A stretch of 64,000 nt of DNA, from contig NZ_CP129121.1 of the NCBI RefSeq assembly GCF_030406665.1, forward strand, positions 1,612,001 through 1,676,000. Reading direction: 5' to 3'. Below, in pieces: positions 38,882-50,633 of the stretch (position 1 is its first letter; each line of letters starts with the position of its first letter). A program made the translations under genes and the position numbers. The notes below the pieces were generated by a model. It was given only the letters and a program-made list of their open reading frames with translations, was not told the DNA's origin and did no database searches. Origin of the DNA: Halomonas halophila. Lineage in GTDB: Bacteria; Pseudomonadota; Gammaproteobacteria; Pseudomonadales; Halomonadaceae.

Positions 38882-40186
38882 ATGCAGAAAAGCCTGATCG
38901 AACGTCACTTCAAGCTCGCCGAACACGGCACGAACGCGAAGACCGAGATCATCGCCGGGATCACCACCTTCCTGACGATGGCCTACATCATCTTCGTCAA
39001 TCCGAGCATCCTCTCCGAATCCGGCATGGACTACGGTGCGGTGTTCGTGGCCACCTGTCTGGCCTCCGCGGTGGGCTGTCTCATCATGGGGCTGTGGGCC
39101 AACTATCCCATCGCCCTGGCGCCCGGCATGGGTCTCAACGCCTTCTTCACCTATGGCGTGGTGATGGGGATGGGCTACAGCTGGGAAGCGGCGCTGGGCG
39201 CGGTCTTCCTGTCCGGTTTCACCTTCTTCCTGCTTAGCGTGTTCCGCATCCGCGAGTGGATCATCAACTCGATTCCCATGTCGCTGCGCCTGGGGATCGC
39301 CGCCGGTATCGGCCTGTTCCTGGCCATGATCGCGCTGCAGAATTCCGGCATCGTGGTGGCCAACGAGGCAACCTACGTGGCTCTCGGCGATCTGTCCGAG
39401 CCCGCGGCGCTCTACGCGCTGCTCGGCTTCTTCGTGATCACGGCGCTGGCACACCTGCGCGTCACCGGCGCGGTGATGATCGGCATCCTCGGCATCACCG
39501 CGCTGTCGATGCTGCTCGGCCATAACGAGTTCGGCGGCATCGTCTCCATGCCGCCCTCCATCGCGCCGACCCTGATGCAGCTCGACCTGGCCGGTGCCCT
39601 GGATGTGGCCATGCTCAGCGTGGTGTTCGCCTTCCTGTTCGTCGACCTGTTCGACACCTCCGGCACCCTGATCGGCGTCGCCCATCGGGGCGGCCTGCTC
39701 GACAAGGACGGCAAGCTGCCGCGTATCGGCCGCGCCATGATGGCCGACAGCGGCGCCTCCATGGCCGGTGCCGCGCTCGGTACCTCGACCACCACCAGCT
39801 ACATCGAGTCCACCGCCGGCATCATCTCCGGCGGACGCACCGGCCTGACCGCCGTGGTGGTCGGCGTGCTGTTCTTGATCAGCCTGTTCTTCTCGCCGCT
39901 GGCGGGCTCCATCCCGGCCTTCGCCACCGCCGGCGCGCTGCTCTACGTGGCGGTGCTGATGGCGGGCAGCCTGGCCCACGCCGACTGGAACGACGCCACC
40001 GAGGCGGCGCCGGTGCTGATTGCGGCACTCGCCATGCCGCTGACCTTTTCCATTGCCGAGGGCATCGCCCTGGGCTTCGTCAGCTACGCCGCCATCAAGG
40101 CCCTGTCCGGTCGCTTCCGCGACCTGAATCCGGCCGTGGTGGTGCTGGCGCTGGTCTTCAGCGCCAAGCTGCTGTTCCTCGACTGA
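38882..40186 (+). CDS. NCS2 family purine permease (AzgA-like)
   Basis: 434-residue inner-membrane nucleobase:proton symporter of the AzgA/adenine-hypoxanthine-guanine branch. Seen: AGITTFLTMAYIIFVNPSIL, GMGLNAFFTYGV, FLFVDLFDTSGTLIGVAHR, LGTSTTTSYIESTAG, all branch hallmarks; about 12-14 hydrophobic segments. The ATG at 38882 matches the family start MQKSLIERHF. It is followed within 22 bases by apt and then gpt, so imported purines are immediately phosphoribosylated. Confidence 0.92.
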   Translation: MQKSLIERHFKLAEHGTNAKTEIIAGITTFLTMAYIIFVNPSILSESGMDYGAVFVATCLASAVGCLIMGLWANYPIALAPGMGLNAFFTYGVVMGMGYSWEAALGAVFLSGFTFFLLSVFRIREWIINSIPMSLRLGIAAGIGLFLAMIALQNSGIVVANEATYVALGDLSEPAALYALLGFFVITALAHLRVTGAVMIGILGITALSMLLGHNEFGGIVSMPPSIAPTLMQLDLAGALDVAMLSVVFAFLFVDLFDTSGTLIGVAHRGGLLDKDGKLPRIGRAMMADSGASMAGAALGTSTTTSYIESTAGIISGGRTGLTAVVVGVLFLISLFFSPLAGSIPAFATAGALLYVAVLMAGSLAHADWNDATEAAPVLIAALAMPLTFSIAEGIALGFVSYAAIKALSGRFRDLNPAVVVLALVFSAKLLFLD

Positions 40187-40207
40187 CACCGACCGACGAG
40201 AATCGTG

Positions 40208-40753
40208 ATGAGCATCTACGGCGACTACATCAAGTCCGTCATCCGCACCGTACCCGACTGGCCGCAGCCGGGCGTCAACTTCCGTGACATCACGCCGCTG
40301 CTGCAGAACAGCTCGGCCTTCCGCAAGCTGATCGACAGCTTCGTGCACCGCTACCAGGACCTGGAGCTCGACGCCATCGCCGCCATCGACGCGCGCGGCT
40401 TCATCGTCGGCGCGCCGCTGGCCTACGAGCTGGGCTGCAGCTTCGTGCCGGTGCGCAAGAAGGGCAAGCTGCCGTTCAAGACCATCAGCGAGACCTATAC
40501 GCTGGAATACGGCGAAGCCGAGGTCGAGCTGCACAGCGACGCCTTCCGCGAGGGCGACCGCATCCTGGTGGTCGACGACCTGATCGCCACCGGTGGCACC
40601 ATGCTGGCCGCGGCCAAGCTGATCACCCGCAGCGGCGGCCATGTGGTGGAGACGTCCACCATCGTCGACCTCCCGGACCTGGGTGGCGCCGATCGTATTC
40701 GCGAGGCCGGTTTCAACGTCTTCGCGGTCTGTTCCTTCACCGAGGACGAGTGA
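40208..40753 (+). CDS. apt: adenine phosphoribosyltransferase
   Basis: Converts adenine and PRPP to AMP. 181 residues. Seen: [35 protein letters not shown], the flexible loop RKKGKLPF and the PRPP-binding motif [17 protein letters not shown] at 40208 preferred over GTG at 40205. Lies between the purine permease and gpt on the same strand. Confidence 0.97.
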   Translation: MSIYGDYIKSVIRTVPDWPQPGVNFRDITPLLQNSSAFRKLIDSFVHRYQDLELDAIAAIDARGFIVGAPLAYELGCSFVPVRKKGKLPFKTISETYTLEYGEAEVELHSDAFREGDRILVVDDLIATGGTMLAAAKLITRSGGHVVETSTIVDLPDLGGADRIREAGFNVFAVCSFTEDE

Positions 40754-40760
40754 CGCCATC

Positions 40761-41237
40761 ATGAGTCATCGCTATCACCAGCACTTCACCGTGTCCTGGG
40801 ACCAGCTGCACCGGGACGTGCGCGAGCTTTGCCATCGACTGGTCGAGCGCGACTTCCAGGGCATCGTCGCCATCACCCGCGGCGGCCTGATTCCGGCGGC
40901 GCTGATCGCCCGCGAGCTCAATGTGCGACTGATCGACACCGTCTGTATCAAGAGCTACGAGGGGCAGGACCAGGGGGCGCTCGAGGTGATGAAGGGCGTC
41001 GACCACGACGGCGACGGCTGGCTGCTGGTGGACGATCTCGTCGATACCGGCAAGACGGCGCGCAAGGTACGCGAGATGCTGCCTCGCGCACACTTCGTCA
41101 CCGTCTATGCCAAGCCGGAGGGGCGCCCGCTGGTTGACCAGTACCTCACCGAGGTGGCCCAGGACTGCTGGATCCAGTTCCCCTGGGACATGGGGGTGAC
41201 CTATGTCGAACCCCTGGCCGACCGGATCAAGCGCTGA
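40761..41237 (+). CDS. gpt: xanthine-guanine phosphoribosyltransferase
   Basis: Salvages guanine, xanthine and hypoxanthine with PRPP. 158 residues, close to the 152 of E. coli Gpt. Seen: [15 protein letters not shown] start, [34 protein letters not shown] (PRPP site), [13 protein letters not shown] and [13 protein letters not shown]. It begins 7 bases after apt and ends 3 bases before ung. Confidence 0.95.
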   Translation: MSHRYHQHFTVSWDQLHRDVRELCHRLVERDFQGIVAITRGGLIPAALIARELNVRLIDTVCIKSYEGQDQGALEVMKGVDHDGDGWLLVDDLVDTGKTARKVREMLPRAHFVTVYAKPEGRPLVDQYLTEVAQDCWIQFPWDMGVTYVEPLADRIKR

Positions 41238-41240
41238 CGC

Positions 41241-41927
41241 ATGAATAGCCCGTTACCCGACAGCTGGCAGCGCTGGCTCGGCGACGAGTTCGCCGCGCCC
41301 TACATGCAGGCGCTGCGTGACTTCCTGGCGGCCGAGAAGGCCGCCCGCAAGGTCATCTACCCGCATTCCTCCGACTGGTTTCGCGCCTTCGAGCTGACGC
41401 CACTGGATCGGGTCAAGGTGGTGATCCTCGGCCAGGACCCTTACCACGGGCCGGGCCAGGCCCACGGCCTGTGCTTCTCGGTGCGTCCCGGGGTACGCAT
41501 TCCGCCGTCGCTGGTCAACGTCTACAAGGAGCTGGCCACCGACGTCGACTTCGTGCCCGTCGACCACGGCAACCTGGAGCACTGGGCGCGCCAGGGCGTG
41601 CTGCTGCTGAACACCTCGCTGACGGTGGAGCAGGGCAACGCCGGCTCCCATCGCGGCAAGGGCTGGGAGACGTTCACCGATCGCGCCATCGCCACGGTCA
41701 GCGAGCACGCCGAGCCCACGGTCTTCCTGCTGTGGGGTAGCCACGCGCGCCAGAAGAAGGCGTTGATCGACACCTCGCGCCATCTGGTGCTGGAGTCGCC
41801 GCACCCGTCGCCGCTGTCGGCGCACCGCGGCTTCTTCGGTAACCACCACTTCTCGCGAGCCAATGCCTTCCTCGCCGAGCACGGCCGTGAGCCGGTCGAC
41901 TGGCAGCTGCCGGCCACGCCGGAGTGA
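41241..41927 (+). CDS. ung: uracil-DNA glycosylase
   Basis: Removes uracil from DNA in base-excision repair. 228 residues, family 1. Water-activating Asp66 in [14 protein letters not shown], and the C-terminal catalytic [13 protein letters not shown] loop. Start at 41241, 3 bases after gpt, so likely in the same operon. A hairpin follows. Confidence 0.97.
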   Translation: MNSPLPDSWQRWLGDEFAAPYMQALRDFLAAEKAARKVIYPHSSDWFRAFELTPLDRVKVVILGQDPYHGPGQAHGLCFSVRPGVRIPPSLVNVYKELATDVDFVPVDHGNLEHWARQGVLLLNTSLTVEQGNAGSHRGKGWETFTDRAIATVSEHAEPTVFLLWGSHARQKKALIDTSRHLVLESPHPSPLSAHRGFFGNHHFSRANAFLAEHGREPVDWQLPATPE

Positions 41928-41934
41928 CGGACCG

Positions 41935-41980
41935 CCGTTCCCGGGAGTGGCGACTCGCCCGGGAACGGCCGTTTCCGTCG
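41935..41980 (+). terminator. terminator after ung
   Basis: 11-bp stem CCGTTCCCGGG (41935-41945) with CCCGGGAACGG (41958-41968), followed by CCGTTTCC. The U-run is short. Confidence 0.6.
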
Positions 41981-42049
41981 CTGATTTCGCGTCGTTCAAC
42001 GCCTGTTCCACGACGATCGAGTCGTGTCGTTCCGCTGTCAACGGTCGCC

Positions 42050-42078
42050 TTAACCTTGGGCCGGCTTGCGGGTAGAAT
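42050..42078 (+). promoter_or_regulatory. sigma-70 promoter of upp
   Basis: TTAACC (42050-42055), a 17-base spacer and TAGAAT (42073-42078), 76 bases before the upp start. Confidence 0.6.
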
Positions 42079-42153
42079 GGCGCGCGATTTTGCGCACGCC
42101 CCGTGTGCGACTAAGCTTGCCGACGAATCCCCACGCCCGAAGAGGTCCGCCCC

Positions 42154-42783
42154 ATGAGTGTCCATGCCATCCAGCATCCCCTGGTCCAGCACAAGCTGGG
42201 ACTGATGCGCGAGGCCGGTATCAGCACCAAGAGTTTCCGAGAACTGGCCGGCGAGGTGGCCAAGCTGCTGACCTACGAGGCGACCCAGGATCTGGAGCTG
42301 GAAACCACCGAGCTCGACGGCTGGAGCGGCAACAAGATTCCCGTCCAGCAGCTCAAGGGCAAGAAGACCACTATCGTGCCGATCCTGCGTGCCGGTCTCG
42401 GCATGCTCGACGGCGTCACCGATCTGATTCCCAGCGCGCGGATCAGCGTGGTCGGCCTCTACCGCGACGAGGAGACCCTCGAGCCGGTGCCGTACTTCTC
42501 CAAGTTCGCTGGCGAGATGGACGAGCGCATGGCCATCGTCATCGATCCGATGCTGGCCACCGGCGGCACCATGGTCGCGACGCTGGACATGCTGCGCGAG
42601 CGCGGCTGCCAGCACATGAAGGTGATCGTGCTGGTGGCCTCGCCCGAGGGCATCGAGCGCGTGCAGGCATCCTACCCGGACATCGAGATCTACACCGCCG
42701 CGGTGGATGAGCGCCTGGACGAGCACGGCTACATCGTCCCCGGGCTGGGGGATGCCGGGGACAAGATCTTCGGCACCCGCTGA
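42154..42783 (+). CDS. upp: uracil phosphoribosyltransferase
   Basis: Converts uracil and PRPP to UMP. 209 residues. Seen: [24 protein letters not shown] (landmark [12 protein letters not shown]), [33 protein letters not shown] site [12 protein letters not shown] and the C-terminal [15 protein letters not shown]. Upstream of uraA, its usual partner, with a 270-base structured spacer. Confidence 0.97.
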   Translation: MSVHAIQHPLVQHKLGLMREAGISTKSFRELAGEVAKLLTYEATQDLELETTELDGWSGNKIPVQQLKGKKTTIVPILRAGLGMLDGVTDLIPSARISVVGLYRDEETLEPVPYFSKFAGEMDERMAIVIDPMLATGGTMVATLDMLRERGCQHMKVIVLVASPEGIERVQASYPDIEIYTAAVDERLDEHGYIVPGLGDAGDKIFGTR

Positions 42784-42858
42784 TTGTTGACCGGCACCTG
42801 GCTGCGCTCGAACCATTGACAAGAAGCGCCTCGCACGCGAGTCCGATCAAGATGCTCA

Positions 42859-42920
42859 TTTACTTCAGTAAACTCCGCTCTTTCCTCGCTTCTTGCCTTG
42901 TGACCCACAGGGACTGTGGG
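42859..42920 (+). other. hairpins in the upp-uraA spacer
   Basis: TTTACTTCAGTAAA (42859-42872), a 5-bp palindrome with a 4-base loop, and CCCACAG-GGA-CTGTGGG (42904-42920), a perfect 7-bp hairpin. A bulged stem TAGCCCTCGT/ACGAGGCTA follows (about 42928-42952). Together with the terminator at 43003 they form a structured leader for uraA. No gene lies in this 270-base spacer. Confidence 0.55.
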
Positions 42921-43002
42921 AAATGCGTAGCCCTCGTCGGGAACGAGGCTAGCCGGTCGTCGCTCGCCGTGGTGCCCGCTCAACAATAGATTCTTTGCTA
43001 TG

Positions 43003-43027
43003 ACGCCCCTTCTTCTGGGGCGTTTTT
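43003..43027 (+). terminator. terminator/attenuator before uraA
   Basis: 7-bp stem ACGCCCC (43003-43009) with GGGGCGT (43017-43023) and a T5 run (43023-43027), 26 bases before the uraA ATG. It can end the upp message or control read-through into uraA. Confidence 0.8.
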
Positions 43028-43053
43028 CTGCCTGGCTCTTACGGAGATTTCGG

Positions 43054-44298
43054 ATGACGGAAAGTACCGCTTCCTCGACCGCCCCGACGGTCGAATCCCC
43101 GCTGCGTACGCTGATCGTCGGCGCCCAGATGCTGTTCGTGGCCTTCGGCTCGCTGGTGCTGGTGCCGCTGCTGACCGGTCTCGATCCCAACGTGGCGCTG
43201 TTCACCGCCGGCATCGGCACCCTGGTGTTCCACGCCGTGACCCGCAACAGCGTGCCGGTGTTTCTGGCCTCGTCCTTCGCCTTCATCGCGCCGATCCAGA
43301 GCTCGGTGGCGAGCTTCGGCGTGTCCGCGACCCTCGGCGGGCTGCTGGCCGCCGGCGTGGTCTACGTGGTGATCTCTCAGATCGTGCGCCTCAAGGGCAC
43401 CGTCTGGCTGCATCACCTGTTGCCGCCGGTGGTGGTGGGCCCGGTGATCATGGTGATCGGCCTGGCCCTGGCGCCGGTCGCGGTGGACATGGCCACCGGC
43501 GGCACCAGCGATGCCATCGGCTACGGCCGAGCGATGGTGCTGTCCATGGCCAGCCTGCTGGTGACCCTGGTGCTGGCGGTGTTCGGCCGCGGCCTGATCC
43601 GTCTGATCCCGATCCTCGGCGGCATCGTCACCGGCTACGTGCTGGCCGCGCTGATGGGCGTGGTCGACTACACGCCGGTGCGTGAGGCGGCCTGGCTGGC
43701 GATGCCCGAGTTCGTGGCGCCGAGCTTCCACTGGGCGGCGGTGCTGTTCATGATTCCGGTGGCCATCGCCCCGGCGGTGGAGCACATCGGTGACATGATC
43801 GCCATCGGCTCGGTGACGCGTCGCAACTACCTGGACAAGCCCGGCCTGCACCGCACCCTGCTGGGCGACGGTCTGGCGACCTGCACGGCTTCGCTGTTCG
43901 GCGGCCCGCCCAACACCACCTACTCCGAGGTCACCGGTGCCGTGACCCTGACTCGCGCCTTCAATCCGCGGATCATGGTGGTCACCGCGGTGATCGCCGT
44001 GCTGCTGTCCTTTTTCGGCAAACTCGGTGCCGTGCTGCAGACCATTCCCGGCCCGGTGATGGGCGGCATCATGACCCTGCTGTTCGGCTCCATCGCGGTG
44101 GTCGGCATGAACACCCTGGTGCGCGCCGGCAAGCCGCTGACCGCACCGCGCAACCTGGTGGTGGTGTCGCTGATCCTGGTCTTCGGCATCGGCGGCATGC
44201 AGCTCGGCGGTGGCCAGTTCACGCTGCAGGGCGTCGGCCTCGCCGCGCTGGTGGGTATCCTGCTCAACGCCATCCTGCCGCGCGCCGAAGAGGAATAA
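43054..44298 (+). CDS. uraA: uracil permease UraA
   Basis: NCS2-family uracil:proton symporter, 414 residues, about 14 hydrophobic segments. Seen: LRTLIVGAQMLFVAFGSLVLVPLLTG, the substrate-site helix IAPAVEHIGDM, FGGPPNTTYSEVTGAV and IPGPVMGGIMTLLFG. ATG 43054 is chosen from GGAG about 7 bases upstream and the family N-terminus; a start at 43000 would lie in the terminator. Works with Upp to capture uracil. Confidence 0.95.
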   Translation: MTESTASSTAPTVESPLRTLIVGAQMLFVAFGSLVLVPLLTGLDPNVALFTAGIGTLVFHAVTRNSVPVFLASSFAFIAPIQSSVASFGVSATLGGLLAAGVVYVVISQIVRLKGTVWLHHLLPPVVVGPVIMVIGLALAPVAVDMATGGTSDAIGYGRAMVLSMASLLVTLVLAVFGRGLIRLIPILGGIVTGYVLAALMGVVDYTPVREAAWLAMPEFVAPSFHWAAVLFMIPVAIAPAVEHIGDMIAIGSVTRRNYLDKPGLHRTLLGDGLATCTASLFGGPPNTTYSEVTGAVTLTRAFNPRIMVVTAVIAVLLSFFGKLGAVLQTIPGPVMGGIMTLLFGSIAVVGMNTLVRAGKPLTAPRNLVVVSLILVFGIGGMQLGGGQFTLQGVGLAALVGILLNAILPRAEEE

Positions 44299-44304
44299 GG
44301 CCTC

Positions 44305-44355
44305 GCCGCCGGCGCTGTCGCGGCCGTGACAGCGCCGGCGGCCTTTCTTGTTCCT
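44305..44355 (+). terminator. terminator after uraA
   Basis: Perfect 15-bp stem GCCGCCGGCGCTGTC (44305-44319) with GACAGCGCCGGCGGC (44328-44342), then CTTTCTTGTTCCTT. Confidence 0.88.
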
Positions 44356-44384
44356 TCCTGTGTGTTCTCCTCCCTTGGTCTGGC

Positions 44385-44413
44385 TTGGCAAGGAGGCTTC
44401 TCGGGTCTATATT
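44385..44413 (+). promoter_or_regulatory. sigma-70 promoter of the glutaryl-CoA dehydrogenase gene
   Basis: TTGGCA (44385-44390), 17-base spacer, TATATT (44408-44413), followed by an AT-rich stretch TTTATAAAATGTAGAAATTAT that could hold an activator or repressor site. 35 bases before the ATG. Confidence 0.7.
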
Positions 44414-44447
44414 TTTATAAAATGTAGAAATTATCCGGAGCGCCTTC

Positions 44448-45629
44448 ATGAGCCAGATCACTCCCATGACCTGGGATGACCCCTTCCGCCTCATCGATCA
44501 GCTGGACGGCGACGAACGCCTGGCCCAGCAGACCGCCCACGACTACTGCCAGGAGCAGCTGCTGCCCCGGGTGCGCGAGGCCAACCGCCTGGAGCGCTTC
44601 GATCGCGAGATCATGACCGAGATGGGCGAGCTCGGCCTGCTCGGGGCGACCATCGACGGCTTCGGCTGCGCCGGGATGAACTATGTCAGCTACGGGCTGA
44701 TCGCCCGCGAGGTCGAGCGGGTCGACTCCGGCTATCGCAGCGCCATGAGCGTGCAGTCGAGCCTGGTCATGTACCCGATTCACGCCTTCGGCAGCGAGGC
44801 CCAGAAGGATCGCTACCTGCCGAAGCTCGCCAGCGGCGAGTGGGTCGGCGCCTTCGGTCTCACCGAGCCGGATCACGGCTCCGATCCCGGCGCCATGTCG
44901 ACCCGTGCCCGGCGCACCGGCGGTGGCTGGCGGCTCAGCGGCACCAAGACCTGGATCACCAACGCGCCGATCGCCGACGTCTTCGTGGTCTGGGCCCGGG
45001 ACGAGGAGGGCACGATCCGCGGTTTCGTGCTGGAGCAGGGCATGACGGGACTGTCGGCCCCCAGGATCGACGGCAAGTTCAGCCTGCGTGCCTCGACCAC
45101 CGGTCAGATCGTGATGCAGGACGTGGAGGTCTCGGACGACGCCCGTCTGCCCGGCGTCACCGGCCTCAAGGGGCCCTTCTCGTGCCTCAACCGTGCCCGC
45201 TTCGGCATCGCCTGGGGCAGCATGGGCGCCGCCGAGGCCTGCTGGCACGCCGCCCGTCAGTACACCCTCGACCGGCAGCAGTTCGGTCGCCCCCTGGCCG
45301 CCAATCAGCTGATCCAGAAGAAGCTCGCCGACATGCAGACCGAGATCGCGCTGGGGCTGCAAGCCGCGCTGCGGGTGGGGCGGATGATCGACGACGGCCA
45401 GCTGGTGCCCGAGACCATCTCGCTGATCAAGCGTAACAACTGCGGCAAGGCCCTGGACATCGCCCGTCAGGCGCGGGACATGCACGGCGGCAACGGCATC
45501 AGCGACGAGTATCCGGTGATCCGCCACGTCATGAATCTCGAGGCGGTCAACACCTACGAGGGCACCCACGATATTCATGCGCTGATACTCGGCCGGGCGC
45601 AGACCGGCATTCAGGCCTTCACCGGATAA
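44448..45629 (+). CDS. gcdH: glutaryl-CoA dehydrogenase
   Basis: FAD acyl-CoA dehydrogenase that oxidises and decarboxylates glutaryl-CoA to crotonyl-CoA in lysine and glutarate degradation. 393 residues. Seen: [51 protein letters not shown] and the catalytic Glu371 in [20 protein letters not shown]. The next gene is a class III CoA-transferase, the pairing known for glutarate catabolism in pseudomonads. No ETF or LysR gene adjoins it here. Confidence 0.93.
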   Translation: MSQITPMTWDDPFRLIDQLDGDERLAQQTAHDYCQEQLLPRVREANRLERFDREIMTEMGELGLLGATIDGFGCAGMNYVSYGLIAREVERVDSGYRSAMSVQSSLVMYPIHAFGSEAQKDRYLPKLASGEWVGAFGLTEPDHGSDPGAMSTRARRTGGGWRLSGTKTWITNAPIADVFVVWARDEEGTIRGFVLEQGMTGLSAPRIDGKFSLRASTTGQIVMQDVEVSDDARLPGVTGLKGPFSCLNRARFGIAWGSMGAAEACWHAARQYTLDRQQFGRPLAANQLIQKKLADMQTEIALGLQAALRVGRMIDDGQLVPETISLIKRNNCGKALDIARQARDMHGGNGISDEYPVIRHVMNLEAVNTYEGTHDIHALILGRAQTGIQAFTG

Positions 45630-45649
45630 CGCTTATATCGACGAGCGAG

Positions 45650-45760
45650 GAGCGCCGGGGGCAAGCCTGAGAGGAGGTCCTACGCCAAGGAAGGCGTCGG
45701 TAGCGTACAGGGAGGTATTCACAGCGCCTCCTCGATGGCTTGACGCCGGAGCAGCTCCGA
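45650..45760. repeat. palindromic intergenic element, copy B
   Basis: Outer arms GAGCGCCGGGGGCAAGCC (from about 45650) and GGCTTGACGCCGGAGCAGCTCC (to about 45758) pair imperfectly; inside are GGTCCTACGCCAAGG, GGCGTCGGTAGC and TTCACAGCGCCTCCTCG in the same order as copy A at 11271-11435. It sits between gcdH and the CoA-transferase gene. Confidence 0.7.
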
Positions 45761-45776
45761 GAGGAGGGGGAACTCA

Positions 45777-47024
45777 ATGAGCGGACCGCTGGAAGGCGTG
45801 GTGGTGCTGGACCTGTCCCGGGTGCTGGCCGGGCCCTGGGCGGGGCAGCTGCTGGCCGACCTGGGCGCTCGGGTGATCAAGGTCGAGCATCCCGAGCGCG
45901 GTGACGACACCCGCGGCTGGGGGCCGCCCTGGCTGGAGGGCGAGGTTAGCGGAGAGGACGGCAGCGAGGAGGGCGCCGAGCGTCTGGCGGCCTATTACCT
46001 TTGCGCCAATCGCGGCAAGCAGTCGCTGGCCGTGGATATCGCCACCGAGGCGGGCCAGGCGCTGGTGCGTCGGCTCGCCGCCGGCGCCGACGTGGTGCTG
46101 GAGAACTTCAAGGTCGGCGGTCTGGCCCGCTACGGGCTCGATCATCAGAGTCTCAAGGCAGTGAACCCCGGCCTGATCGGCTGCTCGATCACCGGCTTCG
46201 GCCAGGATGGCCCCTACGCCCATCGGGCCGGCTATGACTTCATGATCCAGGCCCTGGGCGGGCTGATGAGCCTGACCGGCGAGCCCGACGGCATGCCGAT
46301 GAAGACCGGGGTGGCGATCACCGACGTGATGACCGGCCTCTATGCCGCTATCGGCGTGCTGGCGGCGCTGTACGAGCGGCAGCAGGGCAAGGGGTCATCA
46401 CCCTCAGGGGGGCGTCATATCGACGTGGCGCTGCTCGACGTCCAGCTGGCGACCCTGGCCAATCAGGCGCTCAACGCCCGGGTGACGGGCGAGAACCCCG
46501 CGCGCCACGGCAACGCCCATCCCAATATCGTGCCCTACCAGGCCTTCGCCTGCGCCGACGGCTACCTGGTGCTGACGGTGGGCAACGATGCCCAGTTCGC
46601 GCGCCTGGCCGAGCTGCTGGGTCATCCCGAGTGGTCCGGCGATCCCGCCTTCGCCACCAACGCCGCTCGGGTTGCCCACCGCGAGTCGCTGGTGCCGCGG
46701 ATCGCCGAGGCGCTCCTGACACGAGGGCGCGACGCCTGGCTGGCCGACCTCGAGGCCCTCGGCGTTCCTGCCGGGCCGATCAATACCCTGACCGAGGCCT
46801 TCGACGATCCTCAGGTGCGTCATCGCGGCCTGTGCCGCAGCCTGGCGCATGCCGATGGCCGGACGGTGCCGCAGATGGCCAACCCGCTGCGCTTCGACGG
46901 CGAGAGCGCCACCTCCGATTGCCCGCCGCCGGGCCTTGGCCAGGACAGCGATGCCGTGCTCGCCGAGCTGGGCCTCGACGCCGAGGCGATCGCGCGGCTG
47001 CGGCGGCTGAATATCGTGCGTTGA
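45777..47024 (+). CDS. CaiB/BaiF family (class III) CoA-transferase
   Basis: 415 residues. Seen: LEGVVVLDLSRVLAGPWAGQLLADLGARVIKVEHP start region (landmark LSRVLAGPWAGQ), ENFKVGGLARYGLDHQSL, SITGFGQDGPYAHRAGYDFM and the catalytic Asp183 in ITDVMTGLYAAIGVLAAL. Its position after gcdH suggests succinyl-CoA:glutarate CoA-transferase, making glutaryl-CoA for GcdH (inference from context). A strong AGGAGGGGG precedes the ATG. Confidence 0.88.
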   Translation: MSGPLEGVVVLDLSRVLAGPWAGQLLADLGARVIKVEHPERGDDTRGWGPPWLEGEVSGEDGSEEGAERLAAYYLCANRGKQSLAVDIATEAGQALVRRLAAGADVVLENFKVGGLARYGLDHQSLKAVNPGLIGCSITGFGQDGPYAHRAGYDFMIQALGGLMSLTGEPDGMPMKTGVAITDVMTGLYAAIGVLAALYERQQGKGSSPSGGRHIDVALLDVQLATLANQALNARVTGENPARHGNAHPNIVPYQAFACADGYLVLTVGNDAQFARLAELLGHPEWSGDPAFATNAARVAHRESLVPRIAEALLTRGRDAWLADLEALGVPAGPINTLTEAFDDPQVRHRGLCRSLAHADGRTVPQMANPLRFDGESATSDCPPPGLGQDSDAVLAELGLDAEAIARLRRLNIVR

Positions 47025-47064
47025 GGCGCTTCGTGACCTGGGCCCGGTGTTCCCTGAGGCCTGG

Positions 47065-47898
47065 TCAGCGCGGCGAGAAGCGTCGGCTGATGCCAGTCTC
47101 GGCGATCATCCGTGTCGAGATCTCCTCCACCGAGAAGCGCGTGGTATCGATGTAGGGGATGTGCATGCGACGATACAGCGCCTCGGCCTCGGCCACTTCC
47201 TGCACGCACTGATCCATGGAGCTGTAGCGGCTGTTGGGACGTCGTTCGTGGCGGATCGCCGCCAGCCGGCGCGGATCGATGGTCAGGCCGAACAGCTTGT
47301 GGCGATGCTTGGCCAGCACCGGCGGCAGCTTGAGGCTGCCGTTCTCGTCCTGGTCGTCTTCGGTCAGCGGGTAGTTGGCGGCGCGGATGCCGAACTGCAG
47401 CGCCAGGTACAGCGAGCTCGGCGTCTTGCCGCAGCGTGACACCCCGACCAGGATGATGTCCGCCTTGTCGTACTGGTGAGTGCGGGCACCGTCGTCGTTG
47501 TCCAGGGCGAAGTGCACCGACTGGATGCGGTCCATGTAGACATCGTCGCTGCCGATGGCGTGGGTACGGCCCACGCTGTAGGAGGAGTGGGTGGCCAGCT
47601 CCTGCTCCAGCGGCTCGAGGAAGGTCGAGAAGATGTCGACCTGGAAGCCCTCGGCGTCGCGGATCACGGCGCGCACGTCCTGGTCGACGATGGTGTCGAT
47701 GATGATCGGCGTGTTGCCGTCCTTGACTGCGGTGGCCTGGATCACCTCGACCAGGCGCTTGGCCTTTTCGACGCTGTCGATGTAGGGCTTGGTCAGCATG
47801 CGGATCTCGACGTTCTCGAACTGGGCCAGCAGGCTGCGACCCAGGCTCTCGGCGGTGATGCCGGTGCCGTCGGAAATGAAGAAGGCGGTGCGTGTCAT
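47065..47898 (-). CDS. ppsR: PEP synthetase regulatory kinase/phosphotransferase PpsR
   Basis: Bifunctional DUF299 protein that inactivates PEP synthase by ADP-dependent phosphorylation and reactivates it by Pi-dependent dephosphorylation. 277 residues. Seen: [22 protein letters not shown] near the N-terminus and the P-loop [18 protein letters not shown] 47898 gives the family start [13 protein letters not shown]. Divergent from its target gene ppsA. Confidence 0.95.
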   Translation of the reverse strand: MTRTAFFISDGTGITAESLGRSLLAQFENVEIRMLTKPYIDSVEKAKRLVEVIQATAVKDGNTPIIIDTIVDQDVRAVIRDAEGFQVDIFSTFLEPLEQELATHSSYSVGRTHAIGSDDVYMDRIQSVHFALDNDDGARTHQYDKADIILVGVSRCGKTPSSLYLALQFGIRAANYPLTEDDQDENGSLKLPPVLAKHRHKLFGLTIDPRRLAAIRHERRPNSRYSSMDQCVQEVAEAEALYRRMHIPYIDTTRFSVEEISTRMIAETGISRRFSPR

Positions 47899-48073
47899 GG
47901 GGCTCGCTCGGGCGGGGGAGAATGGCCTCATTGTCGAGTCTCGCGCGGGGCCAGACAAGCGCGACTACAGGAAACGCCAGGATCGGCGAATTGTTGTAAA
48001 AAACCTTCAGTGACTTAGCTGTTAGACCAATGGCGAATATGGAAGGCCGTTGATAGAGTCGTTCGCATCCACC

Positions 48074-48090
48074 CATGACGCTGCGTCATG
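48074..48090. promoter_or_regulatory. palindrome in the ppsR-ppsA gap
   Basis: CATGACG-CTG-CGTCATG, a perfect 7-bp inverted repeat 38 bases upstream of ppsA; a candidate operator shared by the divergent pair. The regulator is unknown. The rest of the 230-base gap contains AT-rich promoter-like sequence near 47985-48060. Confidence 0.4.
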
Positions 48091-48128
48091 CACTTTCCGG
48101 TGTCGGTTTCCAATCCTAAGGGGGTTTC

Positions 48129-50501
<2,373 letters not shown>

Positions 50502-50530
50502 TCGCCCGAGATCGCTGAGTCGGACATCAC

Positions 50531-50563
50531 GACACCCGGGCCAAGGCCCGGGTGTCGTCGTTT
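50531..50563 (+). terminator. terminator after ppsA
   Basis: 12-bp stem GACACCCGGGCC (50531-50542) with GGCCCGGGTGTC (50545-50556), followed by GTCGTTT. Confidence 0.75.
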
Positions 50564-50633
50564 CTGCACGCCCTTTGCACGCTCGATGGCGCGCGAGTGG
50601 CTAGACTGCAGGCATCACTCAGGCAAAGGAAGA

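Noticed and set aside
42729..43286. Minus-strand open frame across the upp-uraA spacer
   Set aside because: It spans the terminator hairpin and both flanking genes' ends; its peptide reflects the structured leader, not a conserved protein.
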